Below the pieces are notes generated by a model that was not told where the DNA came from, searched no databases, and was given only the letters and a program-made list of their open reading frames with translations. From NCBI GenBank assembly GCA_964342835.1, contig CAYFGJ010000004.1, forward strand, positions 1-24,956: DNA of 24,956 nucleotides. The letters run 5' to 3'. This document shows positions 1 through 8,831 of the stretch, in pieces (the stretch's first letter is position 1; the number at the start of each line of letters is the position of its first letter). This DNA comes from GCA-2716945 sp964342835. GTDB taxonomy: Bacteria > Pseudomonadota > Gammaproteobacteria > GCA-002705445 > GCA-002716945. A program made the position numbers and the translations under genes.

Positions 1-2878
1 TTGCTATCATACTGTTTACCTTATGTCCTGGTAATTGTCCTCCTTCACCTGGCTTTGCACCTTGTGCTATTTTTATTTGTATAACTTCTGCATTCACTAG
101 ATAATGTGGAGTTACACCAAATCTACCAGATGCAACTTGTTTTATTTTTGAAACTTTATTTGATTTAAATCTTTTTTGATCTTCACCTCCTTCACCTGAG
201 TTTGATCTACCTCCTAATTTATTCATTGCCATTGCAAGTGATTCATGTGCTTCAGGAGATAATGCACCAAGTGACATACCAGCAGTGTCAAATCTACGAT
301 AAATTTTTTGTATTGATTCGATTTTAGATAAAGGTATAGGTTTTTTTGCTTTTTTTATTTTTAATAAATCACGTATAAAACTAGGATTTCTATTATTTAC
401 TAAATTAGAAAATTTTTGATAATCTTCATAATTTCCCGTTGTAGTACATTCTTGTAATAATTTTACTACGTCAGGATTATAATCATGAAATTCTCCTCCA
501 TGAACATATTTTAAATGACCACCAGCTTTTGGATTTACATTTATATTCCATGCATTATTACGACTTTCAATAATATCATGTTCTATATCTTTAAAAGAGG
601 AACCAGAAATTTTGCTTATTGAATTTTTAAAACATAGATTCACTACCTCTTCATGCATTCCTACTATCTCAAAAAGTTGCGCTCCTCTATAACTTGATAC
701 ACATGAAATACCCATTTTAGACATAATTTTTAATAATCCTTTATTTATACCTTTTTTATAATTTTGAACTGCTTGACTATAAGTTTTTATACTTATTTTT
801 TTTCTTGTTATCATATCATTGAGAATTTCATATGAGAGATATGGATATATAGCTGTTGCACCATAACCTAATAAAACAGCAAATTCATGCGGATTTCTTG
901 ATGTTGCTGTTTCTACTATAAGATTACAATTACATCTTAATCCAACATCAATTAATTTATGATGTACGGCTCCAACAGCCATAGGTGCAGGTATAGATAA
1001 TTGATTTTTGTTAATTTTAAGATCAGATAATACAATTAATATATTGCCTTTTTTTACACTTCTAACTGCTCTATCACAAATTGTATTTATTGCTTCTTCT
1101 AAGTCTATACTTTCATCATAGTTTAAATTTATTATATCATGAGAGTATTTTTTATATTTTGAATTCAATATATCTTGATAAGTTTGATTATCTAATATTG
1201 GACTATCAATAATTAGTCTATCAGCATGTTTTGATGACTCTTCAAACAGATTTCTTTCTTTACCAAAACAAACCTCTAAAGACATCACGCTCGCTTCTCT
1301 TAAAGAATCAATAGGCGGATTCGTTACTTGAGCAAATTGTTGTCTAAAATAATCATATATGGATCTATTATTACTAGACATTACGGGCATTGGTGTATCA
1401 TCACCCATTGATCCAGTTGCTTCCTGTCCAATTTCTGCTAATGGCATTATTACTTCTTTTTCTTCTTCAAACGTGACATTAAATAATTTTTTGTATACAA
1501 GTAAGTCTTCTTTAGAACAATCTAAAGGCATTTCATCTTTTGCATTAAATTTTTTAGCATGTATAGAATTCTTACTCAACCACTCTTGATATGGATGTCT
1601 TTCTTTTAAAATTTTATCAATATCTTTTGTTAAAAGAATTTCGCCATTTTTTGTATCAACAGCTAACATTTCTCCAGGAGCTAATCTGCCTTTCTTTATT
1701 ATATCTTTGTCATCATAATCATATACGCCAATCTCTGAGGCTAAAGTTACGTGTCTATTAGATGTAATAACATACCTAGCAGGACGCAATCCATTTCTAT
1801 CTAATGCGCAAGCAGCATATCTTCCATCAGTCAACACTATACCGGCAGGCCCATCCCATGGTTCCATATGCATTGAATGATATTCATAACAAGCTTTTAA
1901 TTCTGAATCTATTAGTGAGTTATTTTGCCATGCAGGTGGTATCAATGTTCTCATAGCTCTAAATATTCCCATATCACCTAATAATAATAATTCCAACATA
2001 TTATCTAAAGTACATGAATCAGAATCTGTTGTAGAAATAAGAGGATGAAGTTTATTAAGTTCTGGTAAAGATTCAATGTTAAATTTTGTTCTTCTAGCAA
2101 GATACCAATGTCTATTTCCTTGTATTGTATTAATTTCACCATTGTGAGCTAGAAAACGGAATGGTTGTGCCAATTTCCATTGCGGTAATGTATTAGTTGA
2201 AAATCTCTGATGAAAAACAACTAGAGATGATTTCATATCAGAATCTTTTAAATCAAGAAAAAATTCTCTTATATTGTTGGATATAATCAATCCTTTATAG
2301 GAAATTACTTTAGATGATAAGCTAGAAATATAAAATAATTTTTCATCAGATAATATTTTCTCACATTCAATCCTAGCTACATATAATTTTTTTTCAAATT
2401 CTGATTCTATAATATCATCAGATGCTGTTACGATAATTTGCTGAATATCAGGCATAGTCAATAAAGTATCTTTTCCACACAGCTTTTTATTAATTGGTAC
2501 TTCTCTCCATGCCTCTACATTCAAGCCATGCTTTCTTAATTGAAATCTTAAGGTTTCTTTAATTTTTTTTTGTATTTTTTTATCTTTACTTAAAAAAATA
2601 GAACCAAAAGCATAATTTTTTTTCAATTCTATGTTCATAGACGAAGCAATTTTTTTAAAGAAAGCATCAGGTTTTTTTATTAAAAGACCACAACCGTCAC
2701 TGGTTTTTCCATCATCAGAAATAGCTCCTCTGTGAGTTAATCTTTGTAAAGCCTTAATACTTGTCTCTACAACCCAATGTGACGGAACATCATCCATTTG
2801 TGTAATTAAACCGAATCCACAACTATCTTTTTCATGGAGTGGAGAATATAAACCTATATTTTCTAATGTGTTTTTCAT
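1..2878 (-). CDS. gltB: Glutamate synthase (NADPH) large subunit, partial (C-terminus outside window)
   Basis: This is the large subunit of glutamate synthase. It hydrolyses glutamine and transfers the ammonia to 2-oxoglutarate in the cytoplasm, using electrons from GltD. About 959 codons are present of the roughly 1,500 usual for the family. The ATG at 2878 is followed by a class II glutamine amidotransferase domain (about residues 20-430). Its expected N-terminal nucleophile is Cys20 in DSCGFG, so a 19-residue propeptide should be removed. Later motifs include FHQRFSTNT and the HNGEINT block, then the central domain. The start of the FMN-binding synthase domain (GMSLGALSPEAHE, then GGRSNSGEGGED) lies near positions 150-290. 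The rest of the FMN domain, the 3Fe-4S cysteines and the C-terminal beta-helix domain are off the left edge. It is last in the minus-strand run, 41 bp after aroB, and is separated from gltD by three genes, which is unusual. Confidence 0.97.
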   Translation of the reverse strand, partial: MKNTLENIGLYSPLHEKDSCGFGLITQMDDVPSHWVVETSIKALQRLTHRGAISDDGKTSDGCGLLIKKPDAFFKKIASSMNIELKKNYAFGSIFLSKDKKIQKKIKETLRFQLRKHGLNVEAWREVPINKKLCGKDTLLTMPDIQQIIVTASDDIIESEFEKKLYVARIECEKILSDEKLFYISSLSSKVISYKGLIISNNIREFFLDLKDSDMKSSLVVFHQRFSTNTLPQWKLAQPFRFLAHNGEINTIQGNRHWYLARRTKFNIESLPELNKLHPLISTTDSDSCTLDNMLELLLLGDMGIFRAMRTLIPPAWQNNSLIDSELKACYEYHSMHMEPWDGPAGIVLTDGRYAACALDRNGLRPARYVITSNRHVTLASEIGVYDYDDKDIIKKGRLAPGEMLAVDTKNGEILLTKDIDKILKERHPYQEWLSKNSIHAKKFNAKDEMPLDCSKEDLLVYKKLFNVTFEEEKEVIMPLAEIGQEATGSMGDDTPMPVMSSNNRSIYDYFRQQFAQVTNPPIDSLREASVMSLEVCFGKERNLFEESSKHADRLIIDSPILDNQTYQDILNSKYKKYSHDIINLNYDESIDLEEAINTICDRAVRSVKKGNILIVLSDLKINKNQLSIPAPMAVGAVHHKLIDVGLRCNCNLIVETATSRNPHEFAVLLGYGATAIYPYLSYEILNDMITRKKISIKTYSQAVQNYKKGINKGLLKIMSKMGISCVSSYRGAQLFEIVGMHEEVVNLCFKNSISKISGSSFKDIEHDIIESRNNAWNINVNPKAGGHLKYVHGGEFHDYNPDVVKLLQECTTTGNYEDYQKFSNLVNNRNPSFIRDLLKIKKAKKPIPLSKIESIQKIYRRFDTAGMSLGALSPEAHESLAMAMNKLGGRSNSGEGGEDQKRFKSNKVSKIKQVASGRFGVTPHYLVNAEVIQIKIAQGAKPGEGGQLPGHKVNSMIA

Positions 2879-2919
2879 GATGAAATCTAACATATAATGT
2901 TATCATATTTTATAAGATA

Positions 2920-3996
2920 TTAGCTCTGAAAACTGTCTAGTATATTTGTTAGATATTGCGTAGTAATCTTATTTGTTATATGGCAAGACCCTATTGATTT
3001 TAATAATATAAAATTATTCTTACCTAATTTCTTTTTTTTATCATATTTCAAGTGCTCAATAATCTTAGATTTCGATATTTTTAATGGTAAATCAGCTGGT
3101 AATTTAGTTTTTCTTATTGTATCTTCTAGCAGATTAAAATCTTCAAGATTCAAATTGCTCTTTTCTATTGATATAGCTGCAGCCAATATCATTCCCAAAC
3201 TTATAGCTTCACCATGTAGTATTCCATGATATTTTTTAGCAGATTCTATAGCATGACCAAATGTATGACCAAAGTTTAAATATGCTCTAATTCCAGATTC
3301 TTTTTCATCTAATTCAACAATTTTAATTTTAGCCTTAACAGAGAAATTTATAATTTTTAGTAGTGCAGTTATATCACGGGTTAAAATTTTGTTTGTATTT
3401 TTATTAAACCATTGCAAAAAAGACCTATTAGTAATAGCACCATACTTGATAACTTCTGCTAGACCTGATTTAAATTGATTGCCTTGTAATGTATTTAGAA
3501 AATCTATATCTATTAGAATTAATGAAGGGTGTTTAAAAGTTCCAATTAAGTTTTTTCCTAATTTATGATTAACACCTGTTTTCCCACCAATTGATGAATC
3601 AACTTGTGCCAGGAGTGTTGTAGGTATATGTATTAAATTTACTCCACGTAAAAAAGTATCTGCAACTAACCCTGATAAATCACCAATAACACCACCACCT
3701 AAACCTATAATTGTTAATTGCCTGTCAAATTTATTTTTTATTAAAAAATTATGTATTTTATTTAAAACTTGTACATTTTTATATTTTTCACCATCAGGAA
3801 TTATAAAAGTATTAATCTTAAAACCTTTCAATTTTTTCTTTAATTTTGTCAGATATAATTTTGCTATTTTACGATTACTTAAAATACAAACTTCTTTACC
3901 AATTATAAAGTTACTAAAATTTATTTTACTTAAAATTTTATTACCTATTAATATTGGAACTTTATTATTCTGAGTTTTAAGAACTAGTTTATTCAT
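2920..3996 (-). CDS. aroB: 3-dehydroquinate synthase
   Basis: This enzyme converts DAHP to 3-dehydroquinate, the second step of the shikimate pathway to aromatic amino acids. It is a cytoplasmic NAD- and zinc-dependent protein. At 358 residues it has normal family length. Visible motifs are PDGEKYK near residue 68, the NAD-binding GGGVIGD at 100-106 and the PTTLLAQVDSSIGGKTG block at 125-141. The zinc ligands expected for the family are present as Glu181 (in AEVIKYG), His244 (in NFGHTFGH) and His261 (in LHGEA). Its ATG overlaps the aroK stop by 4 bp (ATGA), implying translational coupling of the two shikimate enzymes. All catalytic positions I can check are intact. Confidence 0.97.
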   Translation of the reverse strand: MNKLVLKTQNNKVPILIGNKILSKINFSNFIIGKEVCILSNRKIAKLYLTKLKKKLKGFKINTFIIPDGEKYKNVQVLNKIHNFLIKNKFDRQLTIIGLGGGVIGDLSGLVADTFLRGVNLIHIPTTLLAQVDSSIGGKTGVNHKLGKNLIGTFKHPSLILIDIDFLNTLQGNQFKSGLAEVIKYGAITNRSFLQWFNKNTNKILTRDITALLKIINFSVKAKIKIVELDEKESGIRAYLNFGHTFGHAIESAKKYHGILHGEAISLGMILAAAISIEKSNLNLEDFNLLEDTIRKTKLPADLPLKISKSKIIEHLKYDKKKKLGKNNFILLKSIGSCHITNKITTQYLTNILDSFQS

Positions 3997-4505
3997 AATT
4001 GTAATTTTTTTATTATTTTGTCTGCAATTATTTTTTGATTATTTTTTGAAGTATCTATAATTATATCAGAGATATTTTCATAAATTTTAATTCGTTGATC
4101 CCTTAATTTCTTGAGAGATTCTTTAATATTACCATCTTTTAATAGAGGCCTATTTTCTTTATTTCTTACTCTTTGCAATTGAGTATTAATAGTTATATCT
4201 AAGAATACTATATATCCAGTTTGTTTCATAATTTTTATATTTTCTTCTCTCAGTATTATTCCTCCGCCAGTTGAAATTACACAATTTTTATTATGTTGCA
4301 TTTCTTCTAAAATGGAAAATTCTAGATCACGAAAATATTTTTCATTTTTTTGTGAAAATATTTCACTTATAGACATTTGCTCTTTTTCTATAATAATTTG
4401 ATCGATATCAAAGAATTTTTTATTGGTTTTTTTAGCTAACATTCTTCCTACAGATGTCTTACCTGATCCCATTAATCCTATAATATAAATAACATCATTT
4501 TTCAT
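3993..4505 (-). CDS. aroK: Shikimate kinase
   Basis: This enzyme phosphorylates shikimate with ATP in the cytoplasm, the fifth step of the shikimate pathway. The 170-residue protein shows the Walker A loop GLMGSGKTSVG at residues 10-20, the substrate-binding DID near 33-35 and an arginine in KYFRDLE. It also has the glycine-rich STGGGI near residue 78 and the lid motif NRPLL. It starts 7 bp after the hemE stop and overlaps aroB by 4 bp. I see no clear Shine-Dalgarno sequence before the ATG, so translation may depend on coupling to hemE. The kinase is also called aroK/aroL in other genomes. Here its adjacency to aroB favours aroK. Confidence 0.96.
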   Translation of the reverse strand: MKNDVIYIIGLMGSGKTSVGRMLAKKTNKKFFDIDQIIIEKEQMSISEIFSQKNEKYFRDLEFSILEEMQHNKNCVISTGGGIILREENIKIMKQTGYIVFLDITINTQLQRVRNKENRPLLKDGNIKESLKKLRDQRIKIYENISDIIIDTSKNNQKIIADKIIKKLQL

Positions 4506-4512
4506 TTTTGTA

Positions 4513-5565
4513 TTATATATGATAATTCGGGCTAATTTTTCTAATATAATCTATCATTAATTCAACTTTATCAGGTTTGATATCTGGTGTAATACCTGTT
4601 CCTAAATTAAATATATGACCTGATCCATATCCAAAATTATCCAAGGTTTTTTTTATTGAGTTCCTGATAGTAATATCGTCTTGTCTGAGAACATTCACAT
4701 CTAAATTACCTTGTAAGGCAAATTTTTTTCCTATAATTTTATTAATTACATTAATATCTAATCCTGAATTTATTCCTAACACATCAACATCTAAATTTTT
4801 TGCTAAATTAAAATTTTCATATGTATTACGAGAATAATATATAATAGGTATTTCTCTCTCTCTTACAACTGCATTAATTTTATTAATATAATTAAGTGAA
4901 TATTTTTGATAATTTTTTTCTTTCAGCAAATTACTCCATGTATCAAATATCATAATGATATCAACACCTGACTTTATTTGATTTTCTATATATTCAATAC
5001 TAGCGTGTGTTATAAGAGATAATATCTCATCAATAATCGAATTTTCTTCATTAATCATTTTTTTAATCTTTTCAAATTTTTTTGTCGAATTTCCTTCTAC
5101 AACATAAGTAGCTACTGTCCATGGACTACCAATAAAACCAATCAATGGCTTTGTATTATTTAATTCTTTTTTAACGAGTTTAATAGCCTCAAAAACATAA
5201 TTTAATTTAGATATATCAAATTTTTTTGGGATCTTCTCAATATCTTTTTGATTGGTTATAGTATTTAAAAATACTGGACCTTTTTTCTCTATAAATTCAA
5301 ATTTCAAATTTAATAATTCAGCTACAACCAATATATCTGAAAATATTATTGCTGCATCAAGATTAAATCTATGTAAAGGTTGTAGTGTCACTTCACATGC
5401 CAGATCTGGATTTTTTAATAGGTTAATAAATCCACCTGCACTATCTTTAATTTTATTATATTCCGGCAAATATCTTCCTGCTTGCCTCATAATCCAAACT
5501 GGTGTTCTAGTAATTGGTTCTTTTTTAACCGCTTTTAACATTAAATCTTCAGAGAGTGATGACAT
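4513..5565 (-). CDS. hemE: Uroporphyrinogen decarboxylase
   Basis: HemE removes four carboxyl groups from uroporphyrinogen III to give coproporphyrinogen III, a cytoplasmic step of haem synthesis. At 350 residues it has full family length. The N-terminus carries the diagnostic substrate-binding motif PVWIMRQAGRYLPEY near residues 22-36. Other conserved blocks are FSDILV, GFIGSPWT, IMIFDTWSN and the C-terminal FNLGTGITPD. Its ATG directly follows the TAA of gltD with no spacer, so the two are very likely co-translated. Placement beside glutamate synthase is a recurrent proteobacterial arrangement. In this window haem is also consumed by the ctaA/ctaB products of the oxidase locus. Confidence 0.97.
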   Translation of the reverse strand: MSSLSEDLMLKAVKKEPITRTPVWIMRQAGRYLPEYNKIKDSAGGFINLLKNPDLACEVTLQPLHRFNLDAAIIFSDILVVAELLNLKFEFIEKKGPVFLNTITNQKDIEKIPKKFDISKLNYVFEAIKLVKKELNNTKPLIGFIGSPWTVATYVVEGNSTKKFEKIKKMINEENSIIDEILSLITHASIEYIENQIKSGVDIIMIFDTWSNLLKEKNYQKYSLNYINKINAVVREREIPIIYYSRNTYENFNLAKNLDVDVLGINSGLDINVINKIIGKKFALQGNLDVNVLRQDDITIRNSIKKTLDNFGYGSGHIFNLGTGITPDIKPDKVELMIDYIRKISPNYHI

Positions 5566-6981
5566 TTATGCTCTTTTAGATTTATTTTTTAGATAATTTA
5601 TTATGCCATTAGCAGCATTTCTACCTTCAAATACAGCTGTTACAACCAAATCTGATCCTCTAACCATATCACCACCAGAAAAAATTTTTGGATTATGAGT
5701 TTGATGAGAAAAATTAGATTTATTATTTATTAATACTCTTCCTATATTATCAGTTTTTATTTTATGTTTGGTAAACCATGAACTTGGATTAGGTCTAAAA
5801 CCAAATGCAATTATCACACAATCTACTGAAATAGTTTTTTGTGTATTAGGTATTTTAATAGGGACATCTCTACCTGAGTTTTTATCTTTTTTTAATTTAG
5901 TTTTGACAAATTTTACACTATCTACTTTTTTTTGACCTATAATTTCTATAGGTTGCATATTCCAAAGAAAATTAACACCTTCCTCTTTAGAATTTTTCAC
6001 TTCTTTTCTTGAGCCAGGCATATTATTTTCATTTCTTCTGTATGCACAATATACTTTTTTTGCACCTTGTCTTAAAGCAGTTCTGTTAGCATCCATCGCT
6101 GTATCACCACCACCTAAAACCATCACAGTTTTGCCTTTCATATCTATATATTGACTTTTTTTATCTCCAAAAAGCTTTCTTATGTTTGCATTTAAATATG
6201 GTAAAGCATCGTAGACACCATCAAGATTTTCACCTTTAAAACCACCTTTCATATATTTATATGTTCCCATTCCTAAAAAAACAGCATCAAAATTATTTTT
6301 AATTTTATCAAAACTAATGTCCTTACCTACTTCTGTATTCAAAACGAATTCAACACCCATATCTTCAAGTATTTTTCTTCTGCGAATAACTATTTCTTTT
6401 TCAAGTTTAAACGGAGGTATACCAAACATTAGTAAACCACCAATTTCTTCATATTTATCATAAACTATTGCTTTAATTCCATTTCTAACTAGAATGTCAG
6501 CACATGCTAATCCAGCTGGTCCAGCACCTACTATTCCAACCTTGTATGGTGTAGGTTTTACAGTAGACATATCTGGTTTCCATCCTCTTTTTAGTGCTTC
6601 ATCTGTTATATATTTTTCAATACTCCCAATTGTTATAGCTCCAAAACCATCATTTAATGTACAAGCTCCTTCGCACAACCTATCCTGAGGACAGATTCTT
6701 CCACATATTTCTGGTAATGAATTTGTTTGATGAGAGAGTTCGGCAGCCTCAAACAATCTATTTTCAGCAATTAATTTTAACCAATGTGGTATATAGTTAT
6801 GTACTGGACATTTCCATTCACAATATGGATTACCACATTCTATACATCTACCAGATTGTTCAGCAGCTTCTTGCATAGAATAATGACCATAAATTTCCTT
6901 ATAATTTTTCAACCTTTTGGTTACAGGAGTTATTTTTGGATCCATTCTTTTTAATTCTAAGAATTGTAAATTTTTATTCAT
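5566..6981 (-). CDS. gltD: Glutamate synthase (NADPH) small subunit
   Basis: GltD takes electrons from NADPH through FAD and passes them via iron-sulfur clusters to GltB. The 471 residues match the family. Two cysteine clusters for 4Fe-4S centres lie in the N-terminal third (Cys46, 49, 54 and 58, then Cys93, 97, 103 and 107). An FAD-binding GAGPAG follows at residues 152-157, then a second Rossmann motif GGGDTA for NADPH near 290. The C-terminal block FSGGDMVRGSDLVVTAV is typical of the family. Upstream of the ATG is AAGAGA, a plausible ribosome-binding site, 4 bp away. A gap of 78 bp separates it from yqeY on the same strand, so it may be read through from rpsU-yqeY or from its own weak promoter. 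gltB is not adjacent but lies three genes downstream. Confidence 0.97.
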   Translation of the reverse strand: MNKNLQFLELKRMDPKITPVTKRLKNYKEIYGHYSMQEAAEQSGRCIECGNPYCEWKCPVHNYIPHWLKLIAENRLFEAAELSHQTNSLPEICGRICPQDRLCEGACTLNDGFGAITIGSIEKYITDEALKRGWKPDMSTVKPTPYKVGIVGAGPAGLACADILVRNGIKAIVYDKYEEIGGLLMFGIPPFKLEKEIVIRRRKILEDMGVEFVLNTEVGKDISFDKIKNNFDAVFLGMGTYKYMKGGFKGENLDGVYDALPYLNANIRKLFGDKKSQYIDMKGKTVMVLGGGDTAMDANRTALRQGAKKVYCAYRRNENNMPGSRKEVKNSKEEGVNFLWNMQPIEIIGQKKVDSVKFVKTKLKKDKNSGRDVPIKIPNTQKTISVDCVIIAFGFRPNPSSWFTKHKIKTDNIGRVLINNKSNFSHQTHNPKIFSGGDMVRGSDLVVTAVFEGRNAANGIINYLKNKSKRA

Positions 6982-6991
6982 AGTATCTCTT

Positions 6992-7021
6992 ATTATATCA
7001 TAAACATTACCATACGGTTAA
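6992..7021 (-). promoter_or_regulatory. Candidate sigma-70 promoter for gltD-hemE-aroK-aroB-gltB
   Basis: On the minus strand a perfect TATAAT (complement of 6992-6997) has TTAACC (complement of 7016-7021, four of six matches to TTGACA) 18 bp upstream. The -10 box ends only 10 bp before the gltD ATG, so a transcript from it would be nearly leaderless and would lack the AAGAGA ribosome-binding site. The match could be chance in such AT-rich DNA. Confidence 0.3.
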
Positions 7022-7059
7022 GATCACGATTTTGACAAAGGTTTATAGATATTGTGAGA

Positions 7060-7515
7060 TTAAGAATCCAAATGAGTCTTGATAAATTTACTGACTAACG
7101 CCATATTAATTTCATTGCCATATTTTTGTTTGATAGTAGACATAATTTTACCCATTTCTTTCACAGATGTTATGTTAAGTTCTTGCATCATGTTTTTGAC
7201 AATTTCCATAGTTTCTTCATCATTTTTTTCAATAGGTAAGTAATTTTTTAATAAATCCATTTCTTGTTTTTCTTTTTCTGCTAAATCATTTCTTTCTGCT
7301 TTTAAATATTGTTCATATGCCTCAGAATTTCTTTTCATTACTTTTTTAATTACTTGTATAATTTCCGTATTTTTCAATACTTGTTTTTTATCTTTTTCTT
7401 CTTTGTTTATAAAAGACAATGCAAAACGCAATATATTTGATTCTTCTTTTTTGCCATCTTTCATAAAATGGATTTGATCTTGTTGAATTTTTGTCTTTAT
7501 AGATTCTTCAGACAT
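7060..7515 (-). CDS. yqeY: GatB/YqeY domain-containing protein
   Basis: This is a 151-residue protein of the YqeY family. These proteins share a fold with the tail of the GatB amidotransferase subunit, and their exact role is unsettled. The sequence is alpha-helical and charged. It has the typical N-terminal block on adding residues to a parent chain (SNILRFALSFINKEEKD), the LLKNYLPIEK segment and a C-terminal GKIMSTIKQKYGNEINMALVSKFIK. It begins 8 bp after rpsU, the usual partner in gammaproteobacteria, and probably forms an operon with it. Unlike in many relatives, dnaG and rpoD do not follow. Confidence 0.9.
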   Translation of the reverse strand: MSEESIKTKIQQDQIHFMKDGKKEESNILRFALSFINKEEKDKKQVLKNTEIIQVIKKVMKRNSEAYEQYLKAERNDLAEKEKQEMDLLKNYLPIEKNDEETMEIVKNMMQELNITSVKEMGKIMSTIKQKYGNEINMALVSKFIKTHLDS

Positions 7516-7523
7516 TCAATAAA

Positions 7524-7748
7524 TTAGAATTTTTTATATGGCGGTTTTTTACTTATAGAGGACATACTAACTTTTCGTTTATGTCTTTTTGTTGCAGCAG
7601 CAAGCTTTCTTTTTCTCATGGCAGTAGGTTTTTCATAGAATTCTCTTCGACGAGTTTCTGTCAAAATCCCTGCTTTTTCACAACCTCTTTTAAATCTTCT
7701 TAACGCAATTTCAAAAGGTTCGTTATCTCTTATTTGTACACTTGGCAT
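7524..7748 (-). CDS. rpsU: 30S ribosomal protein S21
   Basis: S21 is a small basic protein of the 30S subunit that helps initiation near the anti-Shine-Dalgarno end of 16S rRNA. The 74 residues match the family throughout. They include the N-terminal MPSVQIRDNEPFEIALRRFK, the RRREFYEKPT core and a lysine/arginine-rich C-terminus with RKRKLAAATKRHKRK. No Shine-Dalgarno sequence is visible before the ATG (the upstream is T/A-only), which fits the low SD dependence often seen for S21. It is divergent from tsaD, with 87 bp between the two starts, the classic rpsU/tsaD arrangement of proteobacteria. Confidence 0.96.
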   Translation of the reverse strand: MPSVQIRDNEPFEIALRRFKRGCEKAGILTETRRREFYEKPTAMRKRKLAAATKRHKRKVSMSSISKKPPYKKF

Positions 7749-7775
7749 AAAAAATATAAAATTATTATTAATGGC

Positions 7776-7785
7776 GTAATATTAC
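7776..7785. repeat. 10-bp palindrome between rpsU and tsaD
   Basis: GTAATATTAC is a perfect 10-bp palindrome about midway between the divergent starts of rpsU and tsaD. It could be an operator or part of a promoter for either gene, but AT-rich palindromes of this size also arise by chance. Confidence 0.25.
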
Positions 7786-7835
7786 TTGATTATTACAATA
7801 AAGCAATAAAATTTAATAAATAAAGGGAGTACAAA

Positions 7836-8831
7836 TTGATAGTTTTGGGTATTGAGTCATCGTGTGATGAAACAGGGCTTGCCATATTTGATGAAGATAA
7901 GGGCTTAATGGATCAAATAGTGTCTTCACAACAACATATACATGCAAATTTTGGCGGAGTTGTTCCAGAATTAGCATCTAGGGATCATGTATCTAAATTT
8001 GTACCTTTATTAGAAAACTTATTATCCAAAAATCAATTATCATTAAATAATATAGAATTGATAGCATATACAAACGGCCCTGGGTTAATGGGACCATTAT
8101 TAACCGGTGCTGCATTTGCAAAAACACTAGCTTGGTCATTAGGTATAAAATCAATTGAAATTAATCATCTTGAAGCACATATTTTTTCTCCTATGATTAC
8201 AGAAAGTGAGCTCAAACCACCGTTTTTATCTCTACTAGTATCTGGTGGTCATACAATTCTATCTTCAATAAACTCTAAACTAACGCATAATATTTTAGGA
8301 CAAACTCTAGATGATTCAGTTGGAGAAGTATTTGATAAAGTTGCCAGAAATTTAGGATTAAGTTATCCAGGCGGACCAGAGATTTCTAAATTCTCATCCA
8401 AAACAACAAATTCTTCATTTAAATTTCCTAGACCAATGCTCAAATCAAATAATTATAATTTTAGCTTTAGTGGATTAAAAACGCATGTTATCAATCAAAT
8501 TAAAAAACAAGAGTTAACCGACAGTATTATTTCCGAAATATCTTTTGAGTTTGAAAACTCAATATCCGATGTTTTAATTACAAAAACATTGAATGCTGCT
8601 GCAACAACTAATATAAATAATATTGTTATATCTGGCGGTGTTAGTGCCAATAAAAGACTCAGAGAAAGATTTAATAAGGAAAAAAATAAAGATATTTCCA
8701 TATTTTTCCCAGATTTAGCATTTAGTACGGATAATGGAGCAATGATTGCATATTTAGGTAATTTAAAATACAAAAAAGGAGAATATGATAATTCTTTATA
8801 TATAGAACCAAATCCTTCTTTATCTCTTTAA
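7836..8831 (+). CDS. tsaD: tRNA N6-adenosine threonylcarbamoyltransferase TsaD
   Basis: TsaD transfers the threonylcarbamoyl group to A37 of tRNAs that read ANN codons (the t6A modification), with TsaB and TsaE as partners. It is a cytoplasmic ASKHA-fold ATPase. The 331 residues start with MIVLGIESSCDETG. The metal-binding HxxxH is at His111 and His115 (NHLEAH), and SGGHT and GGPE follow. The C-terminal FSTDNGAMIAY supplies a conserved metal-ligand aspartate. The start is TTG at 7836, preceded by a good GGGAG ribosome-binding site (7825-7829) with 6 bp spacing. No ATG is available at this conserved N-terminus. Its end overlaps the end of plsY by 12 bp on the opposite strand. Confidence 0.97.
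   Translation: MIVLGIESSCDETGLAIFDEDKGLMDQIVSSQQHIHANFGGVVPELASRDHVSKFVPLLENLLSKNQLSLNNIELIAYTNGPGLMGPLLTGAAFAKTLAWSLGIKSIEINHLEAHIFSPMITESELKPPFLSLLVSGGHTILSSINSKLTHNILGQTLDDSVGEVFDKVARNLGLSYPGGPEISKFSSKTTNSSFKFPRPMLKSNNYNFSFSGLKTHVINQIKKQELTDSIISEISFEFENSISDVLITKTLNAAATTNINNIVISGGVSANKRLRERFNKEKNKDISIFFPDLAFSTDNGAMIAYLGNLKYKKGEYDNSLYIEPNPSLSL

Noticed and set aside
7033..7061. TTGACA on the + strand between gltD and yqeY as a promoter
   Set aside because: No acceptable -10 box occurs at 16-18 bp, and no + strand gene follows.
8495..8773. Minus-strand hydrophobic frame of 92 codons within tsaD
   Set aside because: It is fully embedded in tsaD. Its hydrophobic look follows from reading AT-rich codons on the opposite strand.
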